This document shows positions 9,414 through 22,115 of a stretch of 64,000 nucleotides of DNA, one piece after another. The stretch comes from Coprinus comatus (lineage: Eukaryota > Basidiomycota > Agaricomycetes > Agaricales > Agaricaceae): the NCBI GenBank assembly GCA_034638255.1, contig JAWPGT010000042.1, forward strand, positions 62,001 to 126,000. Direction: 5' to 3'. Position 1 is the first letter of the stretch; every line of letters starts with the position of its first letter. The notes below the pieces were generated by a model. The model was not told the origin of the DNA. It did not search any database and saw only the letters and a list, made by a program, of their open reading frames with translations. Position numbers and translations under genes: made by a program.

Positions 9414-11766
9414 CTACTGCAACCACTCCGCTTTAATCAAGTCTGCTGCTCTTTCCGCAATTACATATACCGGAGTTTGTGTATGCCCAGCAATAATGTA
9501 CGGCTATCAAAATGAATGGTTCAACACCTATTTATTAAGATATACTTAAAACTTACCATTACAGAAGCATCCACAATTCTCAAGCCTTCCGCCTTCTTTA
9601 GTTTTAAATCTGGATCAACCACACCATAGCTTGCGCCTCGTGCTGACATTACGGCTGTACTGACAGGATGCCATGCAGTGCTAGCTACACCACGAATATG
9701 GTCATCGATCTCCTCGTCTGTAATGAGATTTACTGTGTTTGGTAATTCTTCAAACACAATACCATTCCAAGTCTGAGCCGAATAAAAGCGTCGAACGCTC
9801 CGAATACTTTCTCTAGCGAATACTCTGTCAATCTCTGCGGTCATAAGGGCAGGATCAATTATTGGTGGATCAAGAGGATTTGTGGAATTGATAGCGAGAA
9901 ATCCACCTTGATTGCAAGATTAGTGAGCATTGGTGAAGGTAAAAACAAGATGTAAATGAAGAAGACATACGAGATGCCGGGCTAACAATTGCTATTCCAC
10001 TGCCTATTGCAGGCCGAGAGTCGGGGGACCCTCCATTCTGAAACACTATCGTGTCATTTACACTACATCCATGGTAAAGAAATAAATTGAGTCTCACACT
10101 AATTGCAAGCTCCCAGTGGGGAGTATGTACTCCAGCACTGGGATCAACTACTCTTTCAAAGATCGGTGAGTCAGTAGGGAGACGAAGCCAGATGATATGG
10201 TTTGAAGCCACGCCCATGGCCATTGGCCCGGTCCTGCTGGTTTGCCACTCTTGGAATGCCTCATTGAATAGCACAGGGTCACGATTAATCCTATGATCTT
10301 TCAGACACTTGGAAAGTAACAGTAACAGTAGAAATAGAACATACTCATCAGATGTATCAGATACATTTGCTCGAAATCCCATTCCAAACAAGGGATGGTC
10401 CGTCAAATTCTTTCCAACACTAGGAAGGTCGACAACGGATTTAATCCCGATCCTTTGAAGTTCTTCTCTGTCTCCAATACCAGAATGTAATAAGATATGG
10501 GGGGATCCTATAGCTCCTGCAGATAGTACGACTTCCTTGGTTGCGGTAATGACACGGGTGATACCTGGAACAGGCCAGAGATTGAAATTGAATGATTTTT
10601 GTATTCAGGACGTAATCACATACCGTTACCATGGACTTCTACGTTTGTCAGGACTAGAGTAGATGAGGAAGTTGACTTTGATTTTAAGATACGAGTTACG
10701 CGGGTATTAAGTAAAATGTGCAAATTGGGTCTTTCAAGAACATCCTTGGTCAGGTACGAAGTTGCAGAGCTACTTCTTTCCCCGCGCCCAACCGTACCTT
10801 GCCACCAACCTATTCCACCGTAAAATCGTCAGATACGGCCAAATGTCATATGAAAAACATGGAGCAGACTCACATGTACCTAGAGGATTTCCGGAATTCA
10901 TGTCAAGACGAAATTGGAACTCCCCTCCAAGTTCTTCAGCGGCTCGAACAACGAGGTTATCTATGCTCTGTAGATGACCAGGCAAACCAGTAGAAGTTTT
11001 CCCTTTGAAACCATGCGCAGAAGGATCAAATTGACCAGTTGTGTTGCGAGGCTCCACTGGCTCGGTCCACCTCTCGTGCTGTGTGCAGTTAGAATTAGAG
11101 TTAATAATACAAATAGAACCCCCTAATAACCAACCTTCTTAAAGTAGGGTAACATATTATTCCAGGACCACCCAATATCCCCAGTTACGCTTGCCCACCT
11201 ATCATAGTCATCCGATGAACCGCGGGTATAAAACATCGCATCTAGTAAGGATTCAGAGGAATTAGCAATGTATCGAAACGGTGTTTCTAGGATATCATTA
11301 CTTATTGAACTACTCCCTCCTAGAATGTGACCTCGAGGATACGCCAATGATCTTCCGTTTAGACCAGACTGAGGAGTTGTTGTGAAGTTCCAATCGTAAG
11401 GAGAGTTTTGGAGTCTGGCCCAGAAGAAAGGAACTTGGGAATTCAAGACGCCTTCATTACTTAAATGTGGTGCTTTGATGTTAGGTAGGCAACACTAGTA
11501 ATAACTCTGGTGCATACCTTGGACCTGCTTCAATAAGAAGGACCTGGAAGGATTTTTCTTCAGATAACCTGTTGGCGAGGACAGCCCCGGCTGTTCCTCC
11601 TAAGAAAATAATATGGTTAGTAATTATCGAAAAGTGACTGCGACTTATTACCTCCGGCGATGATAAAATCAAATTGATCTCTAGAGTTACTGAAATTTTG
11701 TACACCATGAGAGGTTTTGAACAATGCGAAGGGAAGGAAATGTAGGAAGAACTTTGAGATCTTCAT
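9414..11766 (-). CDS. GMC oxidoreductase, aryl-alcohol oxidase-like (AA3_2 type)
   Basis: Secreted FAD-dependent alcohol oxidase/dehydrogenase. ATG at 11766 gives a signal peptide (MKISKFFLHFLPFALFKTSHG). The Rossmann motif FDFIIAGGGTAGAVLANRL is completed across the first intron. GMC signature 1 follows (RGHILGGSSSISN, then YTRGSSDDYDRWA), and signature 2 (SAGAIGSPHILLHSGIG). Near the C-terminus are the catalytic pair: TAWHPVSTAVM with the first His and AGHTQTPVYVIAERAADL with the second. Stop at 9414 after EWLQ. About eight exons join in frame; the second intron must use the AG before TAATGAAGGC to give EAGPSNEGVLNSQVPFF, as in aryl-alcohol oxidases. The gene looks intact. In wood- and litter-decay fungi these enzymes oxidise aromatic or aliphatic alcohols and supply H2O2 or reduced quinones. 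It is flanked by DHA1 transporters in the same orientation; the exact substrate cannot be read. Confidence 0.87.
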
Positions 11767-12640
11767 GATTCCAATTTGTTTCGTTGACCCAATTAGATGC
11801 ACAATTTATCCATTTCCTATGATAGCGCACTCTTGGCATGGAAGTTTGTTCAGGGGATAGAAGGTGTTAAGAAGGGGGTATTTCTAGTATATTATTGAAT
11901 ACGAAGTGTCACAAGAATCAGGGTGTGGGAGAAAACTGCCAGACCTTGCAAAGTCTATTATTTTGATCTGTAAGCCGCAGTTTAGTAACATCTATGTATG
12001 TCCTTCCAATGTGTTCTTCTCATTCTTTTATTCCATGAGGACTGTTGCTCTTGACAGCCCGTAGTTTCAAGCAATAAAAATAGGAATTATGGACACTCTA
12101 TGTCCACGAACTACTAATGGGTGCTATGTTCTGCAAGCTTCTACTAGGACAGGCTCTGATTGTGTAAGTTCGGGTGATCCCGGTGGAGTATGAAACTAAT
12201 AGCTCCATGTTTTATCGATTATCTTTCAGGCAAATGTTTTTAGATACCGCAAAGTATGTACCAGCAATCGCGACGACCGCTTTGTAAAAGTTGCCAGCGG
12301 GCAGGCATATATGCTCAAACATCGCCGTCTCCGAAACGAACAGCTTAACTTTACCACTTGTTGACTCATCTGACCCGAACTTCGTTCCACCGTAATGGGA
12401 CCTTACCCCTAATCTCTAATTTCAAACCATCACAAAATAGGACATGGGAGTGAATATACTCCAAGCTTTATCTGCCTTATAGTAATACCAGCGATGGCTT
12501 CATCTGGCTTTGCTACTATTTTAGCGACTAGGACTATACTTGTCTAAGTTTATTTATCAATATCCAGATAGGAGAGACTAGTACCAGATATTCTTTGCAT
12601 TCGTACTCTTCCCCAGTCACTGCGTAACAATGAAGTTGCA
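11767..12640. other. Intergenic stretch, no gene seen
   Basis: Contains the presumed promoter of the GMC gene and the 3' flank of MFS paralogue B. No coding similarity or repeat seen. Confidence 0.45.
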
Positions 12641-14737
12641 TTAATTGTTTTCGAAGGTAGAGAATCCCACATCTTTCCAAGATCTCATCTCTTTGCCGTA
12701 TCGAATGGTAAGCCAAATAATCCTGTATAAAATATATCTTAGTCGATCTCGACTTCGAGATATCCATAAAATGCTTACAAAAATCCCACCCATGCTAAAA
12801 TGGCAGACAGAGCACTGGTTGCCATAAACCCATATGAATTTATCATTGGAAGGATTCCGGCAATCGCAAATGAAAGAATAAACGATCGGAAACCGCTGTA
12901 AAAAATCCATTAGGAAAACTTCGGTTGTTATACTAGATTAAAATTTACTTGTTGCACGCCATGGCTTCAGCACTACGCGAGTGTAACACATCTACATAAT
13001 AACTTGCAGATGGACTTAACACGATGTCGACCTGGATAGTACTTAAGGTGTGAGCAAAAATTACTTTTATCTGGTGATTGTATGATAACTCACCCCAAGC
13101 CCATTAAAGAAGAGTGAAATTAGGTTGAGAGTGAGTCCAAACGGTCCTCCGATGTAATGGGTAATTACGCCACAAGAAAGGACAGACAACGGAACGAAGA
13201 ATAAAGCCCCGGAAAGGGTAGCTCTCAAGCGATCTTCAGGATACCAGACTCCACCACGCTTGTTTTTCCATCGAATGACTATTTTGTCCGATAAGCGTCC
13301 TGCAATCGGAGCTCCAACTGAAATACATAAGCATGTAAACATAAGAAACTTCTTGGTTGAGTTGATTCGACATACTCATGTTCCCAAGACCACAAGGCAA
13401 AAAGCAAGCCCCAATTAAGGCTTCATTATCAATATTGTAACGTTTTCCCTATTTGAATTGCCAGTTATTTAGTAAGTCTATCGCCTCTGAATTCAAGGAT
13501 ATATCATTAATCACGATTGTGTATGCCAATGGTACAAGAAGTACTTCCAGTAATTCTTCAGTATGTTTTAGAAATTAGTGTTAACAAGAAACGTACCATA
13601 GTCAGTAAGCAGTATGAAAAAACCTGCAACAGTCTTCAGATCACAAATCAGTACACCAATTGTGATTTGAGTAATCCATAAATGAACCTGAACATACCAC
13701 ACATAGCACATTGGGACTACGAAGCAGGTTCAACGGAGCGAGTGGATTTATGAAAACAGGAAGCCATCTATTTCTTAGTTGCCCACGAGAGGCTTTATCA
13801 ATTCCGCGTGCTCCAGGATGATATGTTTCCGGAAATGACAAAGCGATCAACACGAAGCTGACAAGTCCAAAAGCACCAATAGCCAATTGCATTATTCTCC
13901 ATGAAGCATAATGGGCTGCGAAACCTGGAAATTTTGAAGAATGAATTAAATTACCTAGTATTTCTGGAAGTAAAAAAAACCAACCTCCTATTGGTGGGGC
14001 CAAAGCGGGGCCCAACAAAATTGCCTGACGATCTTGAGGTACATTGCATAGAGGGAAGATCACTTCTACGTACTGCAAAAAAGATCCCCATGGCTGTCCC
14101 TCTCTCCTCTAATTTATAGATATCCCCAATAACACCTGCTCCAACCGCCATCCCAGGTGATGCTCCAGCGGTTTGCCAAAAGCGCCAGAACAGAAGCTCA
14201 GGAAGGTGTTGTGAGCCGGCGACACCAATTGAGCCTATAATTGAAATTGGAAGTGAGTAGAGATAGACTGGTCTTCGGCCATCTATAAAGAAGATGAAAT
14301 GTGATATAAGATAAAAGCGACAAGTTAAAATTGGTCTCCTTACAATAAGACGAGTAGCCTGCAGCACATAATGAGCCCAGGGCAGCAGCGAGTACAGATA
14401 GGCTGACAGCTAAACTGCGAGATTAAAATGTCACTGAGGGTTCGGTCAACCCAGTACAGACTTAGTTACCTAACGTTCTGACCCGATGTATTGATATCTT
14501 TTGCGATCTGAGGTATGGAAGGGTAGAAAGTTCCAGAAATAAATACTTAAATGGTTTCAGAATTTAGAAAGGTGGCATGCAAGAGTGAATATATTTCTAC
14601 TTACGTGGCATAAGTCCACAGCACGAGACAACTGCTACAATGTATTTCTTGTAAGCATTCGAGAATCTTTGGTAGACAAGTTCATGCTTGACGTTCGATG
14701 TTTCATTGGAAATCAAGGGGGTTTCTTCAGAGGACAT
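12641..14737 (-). CDS. MFS transporter, DHA1-type (paralogue B)
   Basis: ATG at 14737 (MSSEETPLISNETSN), with an in-frame stop upstream. About ten exons. Marks in order: LVYQRFSNAYKKYIVAVVS, FISGTFYPSIPQIAKDINTS, a loop after DGRRPVYLYSLP, GDIYKLEERGTAMGIFF, LLGPALAPPIGG (antiporter motif C with the expected G-P-A-L-x-P-x-x-G-G form), FPETYHPGARGIDK in the central loop, APIAGRLSDKIVI and VDVLHSRSAEAMA. The last exons give a final TM and a soluble tail ending FSTFENN at 12641. The coding sequence appears intact when introns of 50-60 nt are removed. Closely related to paralogues A and C. Predicted proton-coupled exporter in the plasma membrane; substrate unknown. Confidence 0.83.
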
Positions 14738-14999
14738 GGGAGCAGATTCTATCCCAATTGTCTATGGGTGAAGAGAGGAAGCGGGTTTCCTGTGGATGTC
14801 ACCTGAATTCATTATTTAAAGCTCAAAGGACCCAAGTGGTGCTTCTGAGCACCCTTTTGTGACTCAACAAATATAAGGCCATCACGAACTTTTAGAAGTA
14901 GATGCCGGACTGATGCAATCCGTGATGGGATCTCTCATACAATTCTAACTACTTGTGATCTAATTAAAGATATTCGAATAACCGCAACACATTTGACTT

Positions 15000-17161
15000 T
15001 TACATCGTATATCCAATATTTACCCATGCTCTCATTCTATCACCACATAAAACCGTCATATATAAAATCCTTCGTTTACAATCAAGGAATCAGAGTTGGA
15101 CCGGATGGATTTAAAAGGAGAACGTACAAGAACCCAAAACAAGCCAGCGCTGCCGAGATGACATTGGTACTGATATGTCCCAAATTATTTATCATAGGAA
15201 GAATGGCGGCAGTTGATACTGATAAAGCAAGATATCGAAATGCACTAGAGAAAATTTAAACATAAGCAAGCGGAAACTCTGGCAAGGGATACATGGTAAA
15301 TGGCGTACTTTATCACTGCGGCGCTTTCCGCACTCCGAGAATGTAAAATGTCAACCACATAAGCACCACAGGGTGTTAGAACGATATCAACCTGAATGAT
15401 AGGGGTTGAGTGACTTTAAAATATCGCAAAATGGAATCACATACCGCAACTCCGGTCAAGAAGAGACATAGGAGATTTAAAACCAACCCAATGGTTCCAG
15501 ATACGCATTGCGTAATCACTGCTGACATTATGACTGCGACTGGTAGGAACATTCCAAACAAAGCCGCCCTCAACCTATCCTCTGGATACCAAGTCCCTCC
15601 TCGTTTCCTCCTTGACCGAATAATAACCATGTCCGAAAGCCAACCTGATAAAGGTGCCCCAACTAACTGTGCGTTAATATATTACCACGAGCCGATCAAA
15701 ATCCGAGAAACTTACTCGCATTTCCTATTCCACAAGGCAAAAAGCATGCTCCAATGAGCGTTTCGTTTGTAATACCATACTTCTTTCCCTATAGATAGAG
15801 AGTAATGTCTGTTTATTTATAATTGATAGAGAAGCATAACGAGCACTCACGATTGTATAGGCTAGGGGTACCAACAGTACTGTGGAAGGCACTTTAAGAC
15901 TTATCCACATATATGCTAAATAGGAACCACATACCGAAATCGCATTGGAGCGCCAAGAAACTCCCGATTGCCTAACGCCAAAAAATGTTCGGAGTCAGAT
16001 ATTAATACTACCATGACGCAATGTTTAGCAAAACAGAACAAACCGCTGCAAGAATGCAAGGACTTCGGAGCATGCTTAATTGTGCAAACGGGTTGACAGC
16101 AATAGGTCTCCAAGTTGGATGAACACCTCCTTCGCGATCAAACTTGTCGATACCACGAGAGCCTGAATGACTGGTCTCCGGGAAATAAAAATAAATGCAA
16201 ATGACAGCAGCTAACGTAAAGAAAGCCAACGACAAATGAAGTATTCTCCATGAGAAATGATGTGCAAAGAAACCTAGAACCCAGGTTCATCAACGATCAT
16301 CAGTTCGACTTTATCTATACCATTAGAAAGTAGTAAGTGATAAGATGACACACCGCCAACCATAGGTGCCAACGCTAAACCAATCAGTGTGGCCTGAAAT
16401 ATCATTAAGAAACATATTCCATTGGAAATGAACTGAGACGAATAGAACCTACACCATAAAAGCTACCCATAGCTCTACCTCGCTCTTCTAGTCGGTAGAT
16501 ATCACCGATAACTCCAAAACCAACAGATGTTCCAGGAGATGCTCCAAGAGCTTGAACGAAGCGAAATATTAGTAGCTCTTGCACCGTCTGTGCTCTTGCC
16601 ACTCCCAAGGAGCCTATTATCATGACTGGAAGAGAATAAAGATAGGCTGGTCGACGTCCATCTAGTGTAGAGTAAATGAGACCATAACCCAAAACCAGGT
16701 AAGATATCTTGCTCACAGAAAGTCGCATATGCAGATCCAATAAGAGAACCGAAAGCCGCCGAGAGAATATAAATACTAACTGCAACACTATATGTGGTTG
16801 ACCAGTATAATTAGATACTGGTTTTCATGGTAGCACTTCAAAAGGAGGAACGTACCTCACAAGTTCGGCGCTGGTGTTCAGTTCTTTAGAAATTTGTGGT
16901 ATTGAAGGAATAAATGTTCCTGATGTAAAAACTATCGGATAGGAGCCAGCACATTCAGTATTCGCATTCAAAAAAGAAACGGATAGTATTCTTGGAGAGA
17001 AACCTACATGGCACCAACCCTCCCCATGATACAATGGCCACTATAATCCTCTTCCTCGCTGGCGAGAACCGATCATAAATCAAATCAATCTTGCTTCCGG
17101 AGTGTAAGCTTTCTGCGTCGATCAAAGGTGTTGTCTCATCAGCATTATGCCTCGTCTCCAT
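15000..17161 (-). CDS. MFS transporter, DHA1-type (paralogue C)
   Basis: ATG at 17161 gives METRHNADETTPLIDAES, the same N-terminal TPL(L/I) pattern as A and B. Marks: LIYDRFSPARKRIIVAIVS, FTSGTFIPSIPQISKELNTS, GSAYATFYGRRPAYLYSLP (joined over an intron at TTT-T), GDIYRLEERGRAMGSFYG, PETSHSGSRGIDKFDREGG in the central loop, RRKRGGTWYPEDRLRAALFG and VDILHSRSAESAA. The last intron joins GFL to MRAWVNIGYTM, ending at 15000; paralogue A ends with a similar MRAWVDLD. About eleven exons. Intact by eye. It lies 262 bp beyond the 5' end of paralogue B, so B and C form a direct tandem pair, with A separated by the GMC gene and the foldback element. Confidence 0.83.
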
Positions 17162-18334
17162 AACCAACAACCTAAGAGAATGATTGTAAGACCGCGAAGA
17201 AACTCAAACAAACGAAGGGAGTTTGAGGCTTTTTACTTCTGTGACTTACGTATCGAAGGAAAAAAGATTGAAGTAGTCCCTACGAGGAAATTAACAACAG
17301 GGAAGACTTGAAGCTTGAAGTCTGATGGCCTGGAACTTCTGCAAGATCCGAGAAATGTGTCAGAGGGTCGCTTGTCTCAGCCAAGCCATAAATGTTAAGA
17401 GAGCCACTTACCCCGCCTAAGGCTATGACTCGGATTGGTATGGAAGGAAAAGAAAGCAATCCGTCATCGTTTATGAAGCTCCATAAATCCCGATTCACCG
17501 AGCCATGTCATAAGAGGTACTTACTGTAAGTACGCTAGAACTCCCTGATAGAACAAGAATCGGAGTTGTCAAATGTAATTCAGAGTTTACGTTCGCATCC
17601 TCGCCAACACGGATCATACTTCCGTTTCTAAAATGCATAATATCATCCTTTATCATTCTCAATTTCCTATCACAGTCAAGAGCGGATATACCATTCAGGA
17701 TATATGGTTAGTCGCGTCCTTTTTGCGGTAGGTTTGGAGAAATGACAGGATAGTGTTTTGATTCTTAGCATCCATAACAAAGGGTACTTTCGGCTTGATG
17801 CGAAGTTTCAAAAAAGTTCGATGAAAACGGGCCTGTCACAAATATTCTTAAGTAACCGAGGAAATGACAAAACGAAATGACCTTACTCTCACAAGAACAC
17901 CTAGAAAAATTAATCGTTTGTTCACATGAGCAGAATCATGGGTACAAGTTGGGATCCAAGAAGTTGATTGTTATACCGGGGCCTTTACGTATTATTTGCT
18001 CACTCACCTCAAAAATGTTCCACGCCTTGATTCCGAATCTTCCTTGTTGGTTTTGTTCGCACTCGGCGAGACCCATCCGAAGAGATGTAAAATCCCCAAA
18101 TTAGTAAAAATTATTTTGCGTCAAATCGCTAATATACAAATAACAGCGCCAATATCGTTTCTAAAGCAGGAAAGAAAAAAGATGAGAATGAATGGTATTA
18201 CACAGTGAGTAACTATAATCGAAAATCATCAAAAGGGATAAAAGAATCAGGCAGAAGAGAAGAATGAAAAACCAGAATGAAAAACCAAAGCACAGATAAA
18301 CCAGCTAATGCCTTGGATATTTGAATCCGTGTTT
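17162..18334 (-). other. Possible minus-strand exons, otherwise no gene seen
   Basis: Between MFS C and the coiled-coil gene, the minus strand has open stretches that splice plausibly (for example MHFRNGSMIRVGEDANVNSE near 17640-17580, ending at a GTAAGT, then pieces near 17420 and 17335). I recognise no domain and could not find a continuous model from a start to a stop, so no CDS is called. Confidence 0.25.
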
Positions 18335-21300
18335 CTATGAAGTGGAGGGCTTGTTCGTTTCAATGACGTCATTGAGCTGATGATTTCGTTTCTGTGCCAA
18401 CTCTAGTTGTCTTTGCAAGCTCCTACAAAAGAAGATTACGCATCAGTCTAAGATCAAAGGAAAGAGAAAGCATAGCGACGTACTTCATGTTGTTCTCCAG
18501 CTCGAGCACTCTCTCCTTACTACCTTGTCTCTCCCTCTTAACCCTCTCCTCTGCTGCCTTCAATCTTGCTTCATATTCCTTAACTCTTGCCTCCCATTTA
18601 CTATCCGTCAGCGCATTTCTTTGGTTCAACGCAGCAATCTTCTCTTCCGTGGCCAAAAGTTGGTTTTGTGCATTATTGAGTCTTCTCTCGGCGTTGCTAG
18701 CTCGAGTGGATAATGAGCGCACTTCTGAGGTATCGGCACCTTGAGGTCGCTTCAAAGACGACAATTGACCTGCCAGTTCCGAATTTGTAGACTATAGTGA
18801 ATGTGTCCTTTTCAATGACCAATTTTAACAGTGATACGATGTCAAAAAACATACCTTCAAGGCATCCAACTCTCCTTCCTTCGCAGCGAACTTCCTTCTC
18901 CAACCAGCTTTGGTATCCGCATACGTTTTCAGACTACCCTCAAACTTGTCAATCTGCCTCCATCTGACATCTAACTGCTTCTTGATATCAGTCAACTTCT
19001 CCATATGCTTCGTTTCCATGTCTTTACACTTCTTATCGAAATCGAGTTGTATTTGACTGAGAGCTTTAAGTCTTGTTATAAGATTATCATGGAAGACGCT
19101 AAAGTTGGTGAAAGGTTTCGTCTCTCCTGCACTACCCCTCTTCTACAAAGGTACCATTTCAGTAAAAAGGAGTTCATGTCTTTTTTGGAGAGGCTCACCG
19201 GAACCTTATCAACGCCCAAAATCTTATCCATGTATTGATAGATCGTCAACAAGAGAGTATTCCTCTCCGTCAACTGATCTCTATACTGAGATTCCGCACT
19301 CATCAACGACCTCTGATCTTTACTCAACCTATTCTCCAAATCCCCAACTTTACTCTTATAATTATCCAACTCTCCTTCAACCCTCTTCAAACTCGCCTGA
19401 GCATTATCCAATTTCTCCGAAAGATTCAACCTGGACTGAGTTTGAGAAGCCAATTGCGAAGCAAGATCCCGGTTCTCGGTATGGAGTTTATCAAGCATAG
19501 AATCTTTCTCCCTATTCTTATTCTCCCTTTCATCGATCTCCTTCCTAGCTCTTGAAAGTTCATCTTCAATCCTCTCCAAGTCTCTCTTAAGTCGATCTAC
19601 TTCGAGTTGTAATGAAAATCTAGCAGTAGTATCGGATTCTCCTCTTCTCTTCGATTCTTGTTCTAATCCTTGTAATGACTCTTGAATTGCTTCAAGATCA
19701 CTTTCACGTTGAGCTAATAAAGTTTGAGCTCGTGTTAAATCGTTGAGAGCTGATTGGAGAGCTGATTCTTTAGCTTCCAGCACGCGCTTTTCTTTTCGTG
19801 ATGCATCTTCATGTTTACGTTCAGCTTCTGCAAAAGCACGAGAATGTGTTTCCTTTTCGCGTTCTAATTCTTCTGCAAATTCATCTGTTTGTCGTAAAAG
19901 TTGATCTTGACGTGCTCGATACTCTTCTAGTTCATGATGGCAATTCTCATACACCTCCGTCGTTTCTTGTAGTTCCGCTCTAACTTGAGATAATTTCTGA
20001 ATCGGAGTACTCAATCAATATCGTGTTTCATAATGGAAGTGAAATATTTACGTACCTCTTTAAGAGCAGCAGACAAAGCCTCTAATCGCTCTCTTTCTGC
20101 TTGATCTTCATCTCTCAATCTTTCAGCTTCCTCTTTGATTCTATCATTCTCATCTTCCAACATGTAGATATCCTCTCCGAGTTTATCGATTGTTGTTCTC
20201 ATAGCTTCGATTTGAGCATCCTTAGCTTCAGATTGTTCCTCCAAATCACCAACAGCCAAATCGAATTGAGTTTGCAAGTCATGATGACGAGCTTCCCAAT
20301 CTGATAGTGTCATGCGGAGGTCTCGCAGTTCAACTTCACGTTCAGCCAATGCCTGAAGTAAGAGAGATCGTATAAGTATGTTAAATTGACAAAACGAATG
20401 AAAACAAGAACGTACATCTTTGAGTTCCTCAACTTGCATACGCTGATCATCTAACTCGCCTCTCCATTCATCTTCAACCACTTCTACGATTCTCTTATGT
20501 TCTGCCACAAGTTCATCAATTTCCTTGTTCTTTTGATCAACTTCATCCTCCTTCTGTTGTGTTTCGATCAAAAGGGCAGCAACTCGATCTCTCATCGCGT
20601 TTAGTTCATCTTCAGTAGCTTCTCTTTGATCTCGCTCTTCCAGAATAAGCGCACGACTTTGACTACGTTCCATAGATTCAACTTCTCGTCTCTGTTGTAG
20701 ATCTTCCATCTCCAACTTGAGTGAATCCAAAATATCAATCAACTCCTCTCTTTCCTCTTCCTTCTGAGCGATTACTTCACTCGTATCGCCCAATCTCATG
20801 CGTAGATCGTTGTTCTCCTCCTCTAGCTCTTCTAACCGACGCGTTTTGCCACGGCCAGTCTCTACACCATCGAAATCACCACCCCTTCGTTCCATAATGT
20901 CTTTGAGCCTCTCGATCTCATCCATATTGTCTTGTAACAGCTCCCTGGCATTTTCGAGTTCATTAATGAGTTGATCATTCTCCAATGTTAATCTTTCAAC
21001 TTCATCATCAACTTCCCCTTGACTAGCTCTGAACCTCCTTAGTTCCCTAATTTCACGATCCCTTTCTTCCAATTTATCTTCCAACTCTCGTTCACGTTCC
21101 CGATTATACCCTGAACCACTATTCCCACTTTGTTGCTGTTGTTGTTCGAGTTCACGTTCGAGGGATAAAACGAGTTTACGTAGTTTCTTGAGCTCCATGT
21201 TTCGTTGTTGTACCTCGATCTTGAGATTGATATTCTGTTTAAGAGCGGCATCGATTTGGTCTGGAGCGAGTTGAGCGAGCCTTTCTTCAAGAAAATGAAC

Positions 21301-21855
21301 TCGTAATTTGATATTAAAGTTTTCTTTCTTGAGATTATCTATATGCTGAATTGGAAAACATCACTTCGTAAGAACTCCAAAGAAGCTAATCTTTCGCAAA
21401 ACACGTACCTTTTCCTGATCTCTCAAAGTTAACGTAACGCCTTTATTGCCAGCAGCATTACTAGCCCTAGCACCACGTTTCCTACCAGGAGCAGGCGTTT
21501 CAATATCTTCACCACCGTACTTCTTTTTCTCAATCGCAGGTGTACCCAACAAATCATCATCCTCATCGCCGTCATCCATACTCATCCCACTAACATCATT
21601 ATCACCTCTACTCAATGCCGTCAATCTCGAAGCAAACCTCTTTGACAATCCCGTCCCCGTTCCACTTCCATTACTCGGTGAAGGAGTAGCTAATGGTACA
21701 GATGATTGTGCGGTAGACCTTGATGAAGCCGAAGGTATTCTTAACGGTCTGCCTGGAGTTGAGAAACCAGAAACCAAAGAACCAAGAGATATTTCTGGAT
21801 GAGTTCCGTTGGATTGTGTACTGAGATCTGCGTGTGAATTGAGCGCTGCAGACAT
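18335..21855 (-). CDS. Coiled-coil MTOC protein with Cnn_1N/CM1 motif
   Basis: Long cytoplasmic coiled-coil protein of about 1,080 residues. After a disordered Ser/Pro-rich N-terminus (MSAALNSHADLSTQSNG..., with acidic GDEDDDLLGTP), exons 1 and 2 join to give LTLRDQEK-HIDNLKKENFNIKLRVHFLEERLAQLAPDQ, around residues 140-180. This is the Centrosomin N-terminal motif 1 (CM1), which in the Mto1/Pcp1/ApsB/CDK5RAP2 family binds and activates gamma-tubulin complexes. The remainder is almost all heptad-type Glu/Leu/Arg sequence. An intron of 63 nt lies in frame near 20413-20351. The last exon, after an intron with donor at 18482, ends NDVIETNKPSTS at 18335. Predicted to recruit gamma-tubulin to the spindle pole body or to cytoplasmic microtubule-organising sites. 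Which paralogue (spindle pole or cytoplasmic type) cannot be decided here. Family assignment rests on CM1 and architecture. Confidence 0.82.
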
Positions 21856-22115
21856 CGTAAGATCAGCCGAAGCCTAAGGCCACTTGCGAAAGGGCCTTTA
21901 TACAGGACCTCAAGAGATAATTTCTATAGGATTTTATTAGGATTATTTCTGTATTATTTCTGATTTGTTTGTTAAACGTACTGGTGGTGGTTGTAATGGT
22001 TGAACACGCGAAGTCCATTCCATACATTATGTCCAAAAACACGTGACTTAATACTGTGACGCGGTTGATCACAAAAGTTCTATTTATGTAATTAGGAGAC
22101 CCCTATGATGATAGT

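Noticed and set aside
5103..17161. Secondary-metabolite biosynthetic gene cluster around the MFS trio and GMC oxidase
   Set aside because: No PKS, NRPS, terpene cyclase, P450 or pathway regulator was found nearby; transporter and oxidase expansions are common by themselves in these fungi.
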